This document shows positions 18,409 to 25,359 of a stretch of 31,576 bases of DNA, one piece after another. The translations under genes and the position numbers were made by a program. The notes beneath the pieces were generated by a model. That model searched no databases, was not told the DNA's origin, and saw only the letters and a program-made list of their open reading frames with translations. Positions within the stretch are counted from its first letter, which is position 1. Every line of letters begins with the position of its first letter. The stretch is from CAZVCJ01 sp964625745 (lineage in GTDB: Bacteria > Chloroflexota > Anaerolineae > VGOG01): positions 1 through 31,576 of the forward strand of contig CAZVCJ010000032.1 of the NCBI GenBank assembly GCA_964625745.1. The letters run 5' to 3'.

Positions 18409-18481
18409 TTCTTTACCTCCGTCTGGATTAGTTGTGTATCTACGTATTGCTGTTTGAGTGCTTCCCGCAATGACAACATAT

Positions 18482-19117
18482 TCAATCGAAAGCGACGGTC
18501 TCTTTTCCGTGAAGTTTCTCCATGATTTTGGCTGCGATCAGCTCCATGTGGGAGTTGTTTTTGACGAAGTCCAGGGTGTCGGAGGGTACGGTAAGCATGG
18601 GGCAGAGAGTAAAGCTATTGGCCCACTCCTCGTATAATCTGTTGAGCTGCTCCAGGTAATCGGCTGGGATGTCTTGCTCGAAATCGCGCCCTCGTATGGC
18701 GATGCGGTGTTTCAGCGTGGGCACTGAAGCCTGCAGGTAAACGACCAGATCAGGAGGCGGCAGGAACATGGTCAAAACCTCGTACAACTCGCGATAGCTG
18801 CGATAATCTCGCTCCCCCATGTGCCCCTGGCGGTAGAGGTTCTCGGCGAAGATCTCGGCGTCCTCGTACACCGTGCGATCCTGGATCACAGAGTCGGGGC
18901 GGTTGAGCACCTGGTGGTGGTGACGCAAACGTCGGGAGAGGAAGAAGACCTGGGAGTGGAAGGCCCACTTTCGCATGTCCTTGTAAAAATCAGCCAAATA
19001 GGGATTATCATCCACGGCCTCGTAGAAGGGCTCCCAACCCAACTTCTCGCTGAGGAGAGCCGTCAGGGTAGACTTGCCCACCCCCATGTTGCCAGCAACA
19101 GCAATGAACCTTTTCAT
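18482..19117 (-). CDS. Deoxynucleoside kinase (dGK/dAK type)
   Basis: Phosphorylates deoxynucleosides for salvage into dNTPs. 211 residues: P-loop GNMGVGKST (residues 9-17), FYEAVDDNPYLADFYKDM (substrate-binding Glu region), FHSQVFFLSRRLRHH, the catalytic DR motif in VIQDRTVYEDAEIFA, and the LID Arg stretch HRIAIRGRDFEQ. The ATG at 19117 overlaps the stop of the upstream kinase-MazG gene by 4 nt (ATGA) and is preceded by GGAGG, so the two are translationally coupled. The pairing recalls the heterodimeric dAK/dGK kinases of lactobacilli, but here the partner carries an extra domain. Base specificity is not decidable by eye. Confidence 0.93.
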   Translation of the reverse strand: MKRFIAVAGNMGVGKSTLTALLSEKLGWEPFYEAVDDNPYLADFYKDMRKWAFHSQVFFLSRRLRHHHQVLNRPDSVIQDRTVYEDAEIFAENLYRQGHMGERDYRSYRELYEVLTMFLPPPDLVVYLQASVPTLKHRIAIRGRDFEQDIPADYLEQLNRLYEEWANSFTLCPMLTVPSDTLDFVKNNSHMELIAAKIMEKLHGKETVAFD

Positions 19118-20139
19118 CTCCAATTCCTCCCCACGTTCGTTTTCATCTTCTCCAGGTAGGCTTCCTCCAGGTCTACCCCGGTGTAGTTGGCTAGCTTCAG
19201 GATGTAGGCCAAACAGTCAGCCAACTCCTCTCGCAAGTGAGGTGCCTGCTCTTGCAGAGCCCGATCTTGTGCCTCGCGGCGGTTGCCCACCCTCTTGTAC
19301 TGCCTATCCTGAGCTGCCCAGACCTGCTTCAGCTCCGCTCCCAGCTCACCTACTTCCTCCGTCAGGCATAAGAAGTTGAAATAGAGATCGGTCAGGAAGC
19401 CCTTCTCCTTGTCCAGCGCCAGGTGCCAGCGCTGAAAGTCGCTCAGCCGTCGTCGGCCCTCCATGAAGACCGCCTGGTCGGCCTCGTCCAGGGCTGGCCC
19501 GATTCGCGGAAGAGGTCGCTGATAAGTGCCTTTTTCCAGAGCCGACTTGATACGGCCCACCACCTGGGCCAAGTCCTGGGGGTTGTGAACGAAGTCCAGC
19601 CTGTTGGTGTCTATGGGCAGGACAGGGACCCGGTCGTAATCGGCGAAGAAACGCTCGTAGGCCATGCGTACCGCCTCCATGTAGTCCCGGTCCATCTCCC
19701 GCTCGTAGGTGCGGTCACGGAAAGCGATGCGTTTCATCAAGGTGTCAGTGTCGGCCTTGAGGTAGACGATCAGGTTGGGGAGGGTGACCTTCTCCGCCAG
19801 GATGGCGTGAACCCGCTCGTACATCTCCAGTTCGTCGTCTTTCAGATTCAGGTGAGCGAAGAGCCGGTCCTTGGCGAAAGTGTAGTCGCTGATGAGTTGG
19901 CCGCGCTGCAAGGTCGCTGGGACGACCTGCTGCTGATGCCGATAGCGGCTCAGCAAGAAGAAGATCTGGGTCTGGAAGGCGTACCTCTCCCGGTCGGTGT
20001 AGAAATCGCTCAGAAAGGGATTTTCCTCGAAGACCTCCAGGAGCAACTCGGCGTCGAACTCATCTCTTATCAGACGGGCCAGGGTCGTCTTGCCCACCCC
20101 GATGGCCCCTTCGATAGCGATGTATACTTTTTCTGGCAA
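19114..20139 (-). CDS. Deoxynucleoside kinase fused to MazG-like pyrophosphohydrolase
   Basis: A bifunctional protein of 341 residues. Residues 1-215 are a deoxynucleoside kinase: P-loop GAIGVGKTT (11-19), EVFEENPFLSDFY, AFQTQIFFLLSRYRHQ, a DR motif in SDYTFAKDRLFA, and MKRIAFRDRTYE. Residues about 232-341 are a MazG-like all-alpha NTP pyrophosphohydrolase: TEEVGELGAEL supplies the metal-binding ExxE (about E262, E265) and REELADCLAYI the ExxD (about E305, D308), ending with EKMKTNVGRNW. I place the start at TTG 20139 because AGGAGG stands 5 nt before it and the protein then begins PEKVYIAIEG; the longer frame runs into the repeat element. First gene of an operon with the second kinase. The fusion would join nucleotide salvage with nucleotide clean-up, which is inference. 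Confidence 0.92.
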   Translation of the reverse strand: MPEKVYIAIEGAIGVGKTTLARLIRDEFDAELLLEVFEENPFLSDFYTDRERYAFQTQIFFLLSRYRHQQQVVPATLQRGQLISDYTFAKDRLFAHLNLKDDELEMYERVHAILAEKVTLPNLIVYLKADTDTLMKRIAFRDRTYEREMDRDYMEAVRMAYERFFADYDRVPVLPIDTNRLDFVHNPQDLAQVVGRIKSALEKGTYQRPLPRIGPALDEADQAVFMEGRRRLSDFQRWHLALDKEKGFLTDLYFNFLCLTEEVGELGAELKQVWAAQDRQYKRVGNRREAQDRALQEQAPHLREELADCLAYILKLANYTGVDLEEAYLEKMKTNVGRNWR

Positions 20140-20166
20140 TTTGACCTCCTCACTGGGTAGGGGCTC

Positions 20167-20265
20167 AGAAACCAGGTTTTTGGTTAAGGGCTCAGTTTTT
20201 TTGCACGGCAGAGGATCCCAGAAGTGACAAACTGTCAATCCAAGCAGAGAAAAAACCTGGTTTCT
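20167..20265. repeat. Long inverted repeat element, copy 2 (kinase leader)
   Basis: The same arms as at 102-200: AGAAACCAGGTTTTT (20167-20181) and AAAAACCTGGTTTCT (20251-20265), again separated by exactly 69 nt although the inner sequence shows no clear similarity. Outer flanks add GTAGGGG (20157-20163) against CCCCTAC (20285-20291). It lies in the 5' leader of the minus-strand kinase operon, between its promoter and the TTG start. Confidence 0.85.
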
Positions 20266-20303
20266 CCACCAGAGTAAAGCCTTACCCCTACGTGGTGGAT
20301 ATT

Positions 20304-20332
20304 AGGATACCCCGTTTGCTTTGAAAAGTCAA
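20304..20332 (-). promoter_or_regulatory. Promoter for the deoxynucleoside kinase operon
   Basis: Read on the minus strand: -35 TTGACT (20332-20327), 17-bp spacer, -10 TATCCT (20309-20304). It would give a leader of about 155 nt that contains the whole inverted-repeat element. Confidence 0.65.
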
Positions 20333-20360
20333 GCGTTTTGAGCCCTATTCTGAGATTTTT

Positions 20361-20385
20361 AAGGTGCAACCTTTTGCAGTATAAT
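20361..20385 (+). promoter_or_regulatory. Promoter and possible operator for the ECF sigma operon
   Basis: -10 TATAAT at 20380-20385 in the context TTTTGCAGTATAAT. No good -35 TTGACA is seen at the right spacing; instead a small palindrome AAGGT-GCA-ACCTT (20361-20373) sits just upstream. It could be an activator or repressor site, or the ECF factor's own -35 recognition region. SD GGGGGAGAG and ATG 20410 follow. Confidence 0.5.
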
Positions 20386-20409
20386 ACGTATATATTGGGG
20401 GAGAGACAG

Positions 20410-20997
20410 ATGGAAGAAGAGAAGGTTTGGATTCAAAGAACCCTGGCAGGCGATCAAGATGCCTTCGCTTGCCTGGTGGAAGCCTACCAGACTGCTGTCT
20501 ACAATCTGGCCTATCGTATGTTGGGTAACGCGGTCGAAGTCGAAGACGCTGCCCAGGAGGCTTTCCTCAAAGCCTACACCCGCCTCAACACCTACGATTC
20601 GGAGAGAAAGTTCTCTTCCTGGCTTCTGGCTATCGCTTCTCATCATTGCATAGACCGTCTGCGCCAGCGGCGATTGGGCTGGTTATCATCAAATGAACTG
20701 CTGCCCTGGAGCTGGCTGTCCAGCGGTAGCCGGCCTGAAGAAGTCGTCATCCGAAGCCAGGAGCGCGACGAGGTACACCGGTTGCTGGATCAACTGCCTC
20801 CTCACTACAGGGCAGCGGTGATCCTGCGCTATTGGCATGACCTTTCGTATCAAGAAATCGCTGAGGCGATGGAGATCACCGAGAGCGCGGTGAAGTCCAC
20901 GCTGTACCGTGCGCGGCAGAAGTTGGCCCAGAAGACACTGGCTCACCAAAATAGACAGGCGGTGAGGGTAGCTCAGGGGGCCGTGGCGGAGGGGTAA
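20410..20997 (+). CDS. ECF-type RNA polymerase sigma factor (RpoE-like)
   Basis: An alternative sigma factor of 195 residues with only regions 2 and 4. Region 2: AFACLVEAYQTAVYNLAYRMLG, VEDAAQEAFLKAYTRL and FSSWLLAIASHHCIDRLRQRR. Region 4: LPPHYRAAVILRYWHDLSYQEIAEAMEITESAVKSTLYRARQKL, the helix-turn-helix that reads the -35. ATG 20410 is chosen over an upstream in-frame codon because it has GGGGGAGAG before it and the upstream part contains the -10 box. The anti-sigma gene starts 3 nt after its stop, so it is almost certainly controlled by that partner. Neighbouring membrane and protease genes point to an envelope signal. Confidence 0.95.
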   Translation: MEEEKVWIQRTLAGDQDAFACLVEAYQTAVYNLAYRMLGNAVEVEDAAQEAFLKAYTRLNTYDSERKFSSWLLAIASHHCIDRLRQRRLGWLSSNELLPWSWLSSGSRPEEVVIRSQERDEVHRLLDQLPPHYRAAVILRYWHDLSYQEIAEAMEITESAVKSTLYRARQKLAQKTLAHQNRQAVRVAQGAVAEG

Positions 20998-21000
20998 AAG

Positions 21001-21567
21001 ATGATGAGTTGTCAGGATATAAGTCTGTTAATGTCGTTAGCGCTGGATCAGAGTTTAACTCAGGTCGAGGTCCGCTGCCTGGAAGAGCATCTCAGGCAGT
21101 GCCCAACTTGCCAGGAGGAATGGGAGTCCATGCAGCGAGTCTCACGGCTCTTCACTGATGCGCCGTTGATAGGGCCGCCCGCAGGCTTTGCGGACAGGGT
21201 GATGCAGCGATTGGCTCAACGCCAGGCTCGCAGGCGGAGGCTTGTGGCAGGGGCAGCGTTGCTGGTAGCCTGCCTGAGCCTGGCGGCCTTGGCTCTACCT
21301 GAGACCGTCAGGTTGCTGGCCATGCTTTGGCAGGTAGTCACTGAGCCCTCTCTGTTGAGCCACGGGGCGAAATTGGCGGCCCAACTCCTCGACCTCGCCG
21401 AGTCCCTGGGTAGGGCTTGCTGGCTGATCATTACAGCCTTGTTCTCCTCCCTCAGCCAGCCGGCCTTGCTGGGCTATTCCTTCCTCGTCCTCGCCTTGAC
21501 CGCCCTCTGGATTCGCCTGGTGGCTGGGCATCGAGGCAGGTATCAGCCAGTGATCAATAATGTGTAG
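21001..21567 (+). CDS. Membrane anti-sigma factor with zinc-finger (ZAS) domain
   Basis: A 188-residue protein. The cytoplasmic N-terminus carries the zinc anti-sigma signature: MSCQDISLLMSLALDQSLTQ, then EEHLRQCPTCQEEW, giving the H-x3-C-x2-C zinc site. A basic stretch QARRRRL precedes the first membrane helix (LVAGAALLVACLSLAALAL); a hydrophobic patch ACWLIITALFSSL and a last helix LGYSFLVLALTALWIRLVAG follow, so it crosses the membrane at least twice. Adjacent ATGs at 21001 and 21004 are both possible. It should bind and silence the ECF factor encoded 3 nt upstream until a signal or proteolysis releases it. The protease-like gene follows 8 nt later. Confidence 0.9.
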   Translation: MMSCQDISLLMSLALDQSLTQVEVRCLEEHLRQCPTCQEEWESMQRVSRLFTDAPLIGPPAGFADRVMQRLAQRQARRRRLVAGAALLVACLSLAALALPETVRLLAMLWQVVTEPSLLSHGAKLAAQLLDLAESLGRACWLIITALFSSLSQPALLGYSFLVLALTALWIRLVAGHRGRYQPVINNV

Positions 21568-21575
21568 GAGGTGGT

Positions 21576-22979
21576 ATGAAGCGGAAAACACTGTTCAATA
21601 AAAAGCTAGCTGTGGGGTGTGGGCTTGTCGCCGTCATCCTGTGCCTGCTGGTGGTCATTGTCACAGTATTATTGCGAGGAGGTCAGGAGATGGCTCCCGC
21701 TGTAAAAGCGCAATTGGATGCTGCTGATGCAATTTATCGCAAAGGTGAGTTCACCGAGGCCGAGGCGGCTTATCGAAAAGCAAAAGAACTCGATCCGGAG
21801 AATGCGATCGTTCTGGAACGCCTAGGGACAATCGCCCTTTGGAATAATCATCCGCAGGAAGCCGAACGCTATTTTGAAGAGGCCTTGCGCTATACTCCCT
21901 GGTACAAGAATTTTTGGCCTTTCAACACGCAACTCAAATACCGCCTGGGTATGACCTATTACCGCCAGGATCGCTTTGCGGAGGTGGCACAACTCTTCCG
22001 GGAAGCACGAGGGCCTGTTGCGATAGGGCCGCTCCGGGATCTGGATGCTTTTGGCAAACAGATCGCACTTTTTGACGATGAGACTCCTTACATCATCGAA
22101 GGACCAGAAGAGACGCAGATTGACTTTGTTACCACTGATCCCCTGCCCGTCATCGAGGTGTCTGTCAACGACAGTGAACCCCTTGATTTCATAATCGATA
22201 CTGGTGGGATGGAGGTCATACTTGACAATGATTTAGCTGAGCAGATCGGTGCGCAGATAGATGGGTCACTTTCAGGCACCTATGCCGGGGGGAAGAAAGC
22301 GGAAACAGGTCTGGGGCGGATTGATTCCATTAAGATGGGTGAGTTTGTCGTTCACAACGTACCCATTCACACCCTTGATACCGACCCGATTTCACCGCTA
22401 TTCGACGGGTTGGAAATACGGGGCATCATTGGCACGCGCCTCCTGATGCACTTCCTAACCACCATTGATTACCCTGACGGAGCCCTGATCCTGCAACGTA
22501 CAACCTCAGCGAACTTGCAGAGCCTCGAATCCCAGGTAACTGCAAATGGGGTGAAGGTTATCCCCTTCTGGCTTGTTGAGACGCACTATATCGTGGCACG
22601 GGGGACGGTCAACAACCTGGATCCTATGCTTTTCTTCGTGGATACTGGACTGGCTGGTGCGGGATTCACTGCCCCGGAGCCTGTCTTGCAGGAAGCCGGG
22701 ATTTCGGTGGATTGGACAGAAGCCCAGGATGCTATTGGTGGTGGTGGAGTGTTCCAAGAGGTGGATATTGTCATCGACCGTCTGACACTCGGCACTGGTG
22801 AAAATGAGGTTGTAGAAAACGATGTGCTGGGAAAGGCGTCAGAACAGTCTCCTTCTATCTTGGGAGACAGACTTGGTTTCTACATCGGTGGTCTGATTTC
22901 GCACCAATTCTTCCACAACTATGCCTTGACGTTTGATTTTATAGGAATGAGGCTATTTTTACAAGAAAAGGGAGTTTAA
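21576..22979 (+). CDS. Membrane-anchored TPR protein with two aspartic-protease lobes
   Basis: A 467-residue protein with one N-terminal transmembrane anchor (about 12-33, GCGLVAVILCLLVVIVTVLL), so most of it lies outside the membrane. Residues about 40-150 form two to three TPR-like helical repeats (ADAIYRKGEFTEAEAAYRKAKELDP; NNHPQEAERYFEEALRYTPW). Then come two retropepsin-like lobes: the first has FIIDTGG (D208) and the hydrophobic-Gly motif IRGIIGTRLL; the second has FFVDTGL (D356) and YIGGLISHQFF. Single-chain proteins with two DTG lobes can form a pepsin-like active site intramolecularly. ATG 21576 behind GGAGG, 8 nt after the anti-sigma gene. It may cut the anti-sigma factor or a surface substrate; this is inference. 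Both catalytic Asp residues appear intact. Confidence 0.88.
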   Translation: MKRKTLFNKKLAVGCGLVAVILCLLVVIVTVLLRGGQEMAPAVKAQLDAADAIYRKGEFTEAEAAYRKAKELDPENAIVLERLGTIALWNNHPQEAERYFEEALRYTPWYKNFWPFNTQLKYRLGMTYYRQDRFAEVAQLFREARGPVAIGPLRDLDAFGKQIALFDDETPYIIEGPEETQIDFVTTDPLPVIEVSVNDSEPLDFIIDTGGMEVILDNDLAEQIGAQIDGSLSGTYAGGKKAETGLGRIDSIKMGEFVVHNVPIHTLDTDPISPLFDGLEIRGIIGTRLLMHFLTTIDYPDGALILQRTTSANLQSLESQVTANGVKVIPFWLVETHYIVARGTVNNLDPMLFFVDTGLAGAGFTAPEPVLQEAGISVDWTEAQDAIGGGGVFQEVDIVIDRLTLGTGENEVVENDVLGKASEQSPSILGDRLGFYIGGLISHQFFHNYALTFDFIGMRLFLQEKGV

Positions 22980-23064
22980 TCCGCGATTACAAATTTGAGT
23001 CTATTCCGACCGGGGGTTTAATCCCGGCGGGGACAAAATCAATCAAAAAAAGGAGGTACTTACG

Positions 23065-24099
23065 ATGAAAAAGGTTTTGCTTGCTTGTCTGTTGGCGCTG
23101 TTGTTGGCCGTCTCAGCCACACCTGTGTTCGCAGGCGGGGGCGGTGGAAGGGTTATCTTCGGCGACAGTTTCACCCTGGAGTCGGGGGAGCGGATGGATG
23201 GCGACCTGGTGGTCCTCGGCGGCAGCGTCGTCCTGGAGACGAGGAGCCGGGTGGACGGCAATGTGGTGGCCGTGGGAGGCAGCGCCGAGGTTGCTGGGGA
23301 GGTAGATGGTGACTTAGTCGCCTTCGGCGGTGACGTGGTGCTCCGGTCGACAGCCGTCGTGGCTGGAGATCTGGTCACTATCGGCGGCAACGTCCAGCGA
23401 GACCCAGGAGCTGTCGTCAGGGGCAACGAGGTAGGGGGCCTTGAGTTCCAGGGTCTCCCTCGTTTTGGGACCTTCCCCACAAGGCTGAACTTTGACAGGT
23501 GGGGCGATCGCTGGTCCAGCTCCATCTTCAACATCTTCGGGGACATTGTTGTGGCCCTGGCCCTGGCCGCCATCGGCTTGTTGGTCGTTCTCTTCTGGCC
23601 GAAGCAGACGGAGGCGGTCGGCAAAGTTGCCTTCACCGCCCCCTTGCCAAGTGCAGGCGTTGGACTGCTGACCGGCGTGGTGGCTGTGGTCTTCATAGTC
23701 TTGTTAGCCATCACCATCTGCCTGTCGCCTGTAGCCTTCCTGCTGGGGGTAGCTATGCTTGTGGCAGGTCTCTTCGGCTGGATCGCCATTGGGTTGCTGG
23801 TGGGCCAGAGGTTGCTAGAAACCTTCAAAGTCAAGGGCGTCACCTCTCTGATGGCTGTGGCGGCGGGCACCTTGCTGATCTCTTTGCTTCGCGCTGTCCC
23901 CTGTCTAGGGGCTATCGTGGGCTTCGTCGTGGGCTGCGCGGGCCTGGGCGCTGTGGTGCTGACCCGCTTCGGCAGGCAGGCCTACCCTCTGCCAACCCGC
24001 GTTCCACCTGCCCCACCAGTACTGGCGGAGGTAGAGGAAATCGCGGCTGTGGAAGTTGAGCCTGAAGTCGAGGAAGATGAAACTGCTTCTGAAGACTAG
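23065..24099 (+). CDS. Bactofilin-like beta-helix membrane protein
   Basis: A 344-residue exported protein. Signal peptide MKKVLLACLLALLLAVSATPVFA, then a run of short beta-solenoid repeats of the type GDLVVLGGSVVLE, GNVVAVGGSAEVA, GDLVAFGGDVVLR and GDLVTIGGNV (about residues 30-120), as in polymer-forming or bactofilin-like domains. The second half has about four to five membrane helices (IVVALALAAIGLLVVLFW; LLTGVVAVVFIVLLAITICL; VAFLLGVAMLVAGLFGWIAIGLL; LMAVAAGTLLISLL; IVGFVVGCAGLGAVVL) and a very acidic cytoplasmic or periplasmic tail (EVEEIAAVEVEPEVEEDE). ATG 23065 with AGGAGG. It is 85 nt from the protease gene, with no clear terminator between, so it may belong to the ECF regulon. Function unknown. 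Confidence 0.87.
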   Translation: MKKVLLACLLALLLAVSATPVFAGGGGGRVIFGDSFTLESGERMDGDLVVLGGSVVLETRSRVDGNVVAVGGSAEVAGEVDGDLVAFGGDVVLRSTAVVAGDLVTIGGNVQRDPGAVVRGNEVGGLEFQGLPRFGTFPTRLNFDRWGDRWSSSIFNIFGDIVVALALAAIGLLVVLFWPKQTEAVGKVAFTAPLPSAGVGLLTGVVAVVFIVLLAITICLSPVAFLLGVAMLVAGLFGWIAIGLLVGQRLLETFKVKGVTSLMAVAAGTLLISLLRAVPCLGAIVGFVVGCAGLGAVVLTRFGRQAYPLPTRVPPAPPVLAEVEEIAAVEVEPEVEEDETASED

Positions 24100-24110
24100 C
24101 GTTGCGGCGC

Positions 24111-24175
24111 CCTGAGCCCTCCGACGGAGTTTATCCCGAGGAAGCCGAGGGGCTCAGGACAGGCCTGTCGAAGGG
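24111..24175. repeat. Palindromic repeat of the CCTGAGCC / CCTGTCGAAGGG type
   Basis: CCTGAGCCC (24111-24119) pairs with GGGCTCAGG (24150-24158). Next to it lies GACAGGCCTGTC (24158-24169), itself a 12-nt palindrome, followed by GAAGGG. This resembles the widespread CCCTTCGACAGG-CTCAGGG family of dispersed intergenic repeats (from memory). It lies between the bactofilin-like gene and its terminator. Confidence 0.7.
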
Positions 24176-24199
24176 AGCTCGCATCTGATACGGCTCTCG

Positions 24200-24229
24200 A
24201 AAAGGGAGGGTGAAGAGCCCTCCCTTTTT
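24200..24229 (+). terminator. Terminator after the bactofilin-like gene
   Basis: AAAAGGGAGGG (24200-24210), loop TGAAGAG, CCCTCCCTTTT (24218-24228), followed by a further T (five T in all). It closes the sigma/protease cluster. Confidence 0.9.
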
Positions 24230-24231
24230 AG

Positions 24232-24261
24232 TTGTCCACTCTGAGGAAATTGTGGTATAAT
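24232..24261 (+). promoter_or_regulatory. Promoter for the polytopic membrane gene
   Basis: -35 TTGTCC (24232-24237), 18-bp spacer, extended -10 TGTGGTATAAT with TATAAT at 24256-24261. It starts directly behind the preceding terminator. Confidence 0.72.
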
Positions 24262-24294
24262 ATGCCCAACACCGCTCTGGAAGGAGGAAAGCCT

Positions 24295-25176
24295 GTGCGT
24301 CGGGCTTTGGGACCACTGATGAAATTGGAAGTGCGGGTTACTCGCCCACTTACCTGGCTGGGCCCAGCCTGGGCGGCTCTGTGTGGCGCTGTGGCCTCGG
24401 GCTGGCTGACGTTCAGCGGTCAGAATCTGCTGGTTTTGCTGATCGCTCTGTTCATGGCCGACGCACTCTGGGGTACCCTGTGGCATCTGATCGCTGAGGG
24501 GGACTGGTTTGTCTCCTCCGCCAGTTGGCCCGTGCAGGTTCAGGAAGCCAGTTTAGCCGCCTTGCCCTACACCGCGCCGGGCTCGCCCAGCCACCGTATC
24601 TTTGGTCGGCTGGGTCGGATGGAGACCTGGTGGCGAGTGGTCTTTTGGCCTGGGCTGGGTACAGCCCTGCTTGGCCTCGTGGTTGCCTTGCCTTTGACAT
24701 TGGCCCTGGCCATTATCCTGGGACAGCGCGTCATCATCTTGACCTCAGCGGCCCTGGCCATCATGGTGCTGGCCCTTCTTCGCGCCCGCCGACACAGCGC
24801 GCCCCCCCTGTCCCTACGAGCCATCCTGGAAATGGGATTTGCCTGGCTGGCCGGGCACACGGCTTTCGGACCTCTTACCTCGTGGTCGTTCTTATTGGCG
24901 ACTCTCTACGTAGTGGCCTATCATAGCTGCCTCGAGTTGGCCAGGAACAGTGAAAGGCGCTGGCTAACCCTGCTGAAAGTGTCACAGGCTGCCGTCGTCG
25001 CCCTCCTCATCTACCTGAGGCAGCCCGTCGTGGCCGGAGTGATCGGCCTGCTGCTATTGCCTCAGATGCTTTTGCAGCCTTTTCTTGGCCAAGGCCAGGT
25101 GGAGCTGTGGTACTTGCGGCGGACGCGCCCCTTTTTGATGGCCGGGATGCTGTTGGCAGCACTGGCAATCCGCTAG
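24295..25176 (+). CDS. Polytopic membrane protein, unknown function
   Basis: A 293-residue protein starting at GTG 24295 behind AAGGAGG; a longer frame would include the promoter -10. About six to eight hydrophobic segments are visible (WAALCGAVASGWLTF; NLLVLLIALFMADALWGTLW; FWPGLGTALLGLVVALPLTLALAIIL; VIILTSAALAIMVLALL; WSFLLATLYVVAYHSCL; AAVVALLIYLRQPVVAGVIGLLLLPQML; PFLMAGMLLAALAI). A non-membrane loop after the second helix carries EGDWFVSSASWPVQ. I do not recognise the family. It has its own promoter, and a palindrome and a new promoter separate it from cdaA, so it may not be functionally tied to its neighbours. Confidence 0.85.
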   Translation: MRRALGPLMKLEVRVTRPLTWLGPAWAALCGAVASGWLTFSGQNLLVLLIALFMADALWGTLWHLIAEGDWFVSSASWPVQVQEASLAALPYTAPGSPSHRIFGRLGRMETWWRVVFWPGLGTALLGLVVALPLTLALAIILGQRVIILTSAALAIMVLALLRARRHSAPPLSLRAILEMGFAWLAGHTAFGPLTSWSFLLATLYVVAYHSCLELARNSERRWLTLLKVSQAAVVALLIYLRQPVVAGVIGLLLLPQMLLQPFLGQGQVELWYLRRTRPFLMAGMLLAALAIR

Positions 25177-25179
25177 GTC

Positions 25180-25220
25180 AAACAGACCCTTAGGGTTTCA
25201 AAAACCCTAAGGGTCTGTTT
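25180..25220. repeat. Perfect 19-bp-arm palindrome upstream of cdaA
   Basis: AAACAGACCCTTAGGGTTT (25180-25198), loop CAA, AAACCCTAAGGGTCTGTTT (25202-25220). It begins 3 nt after the stop of the membrane gene and ends 4 nt before the cdaA -35. It could act as a bidirectional terminator (ends GTTT) but looks like a dispersed palindromic repeat. Confidence 0.92.
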
Positions 25221-25224
25221 ATGC

Positions 25225-25253
25225 TTGACATTCCTCCCCTTAAGCATTATACT
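25225..25253 (+). promoter_or_regulatory. Strong promoter for cdaA-ybbR(-der)
   Basis: Consensus -35 TTGACA (25225-25230), 17-bp spacer, -10 TATACT (25248-25253). It is the best match to the sigma-70 consensus in the window apart from the tRNA promoter. Leader of about 100 nt to the TTG start. Confidence 0.88.
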
Positions 25254-25262
25254 GTAAGCCCA

Positions 25263-25299
25263 TTCTGAAAGGGAAGACCTTGGGTATGATCTTTCAGAA
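25263..25299 (+). other. Hairpin in the cdaA leader
   Basis: TTCTGAAAG (25263-25271) pairs perfectly with CTTTCAGAA (25291-25299) around a 19-nt loop. It starts about 3-10 nt into the expected transcript. No known riboswitch (including the ydaO c-di-AMP type) is evident, and there is no U-run after it. Confidence 0.55.
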
Positions 25300-25359
25300 A
25301 CCCAGCCTGCGGACGCGGGTGTCCTTTGAGATGGGAATGATTCACCTGGGAGGCCAGGC

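Noticed and set aside
18440..18480. TTGTCATTGCGGGAAGC-like sequence (minus strand) upstream of cysK as a known dispersed repeat
   Set aside because: It is reminiscent of GTCATTGCGAGC-type repeats, but it is short and lacks the matching arm.
23010..23027. CCGGG...CCCGG as a terminator between the protease and beta-helix genes
   Set aside because: Only a 5-bp stem and no T-run; not enough to call.
25254..25359. A c-di-AMP (ydaO) riboswitch in the cdaA leader
   Set aside because: The leader is too short and shows only one simple stem; the conserved ydaO core is not visible.
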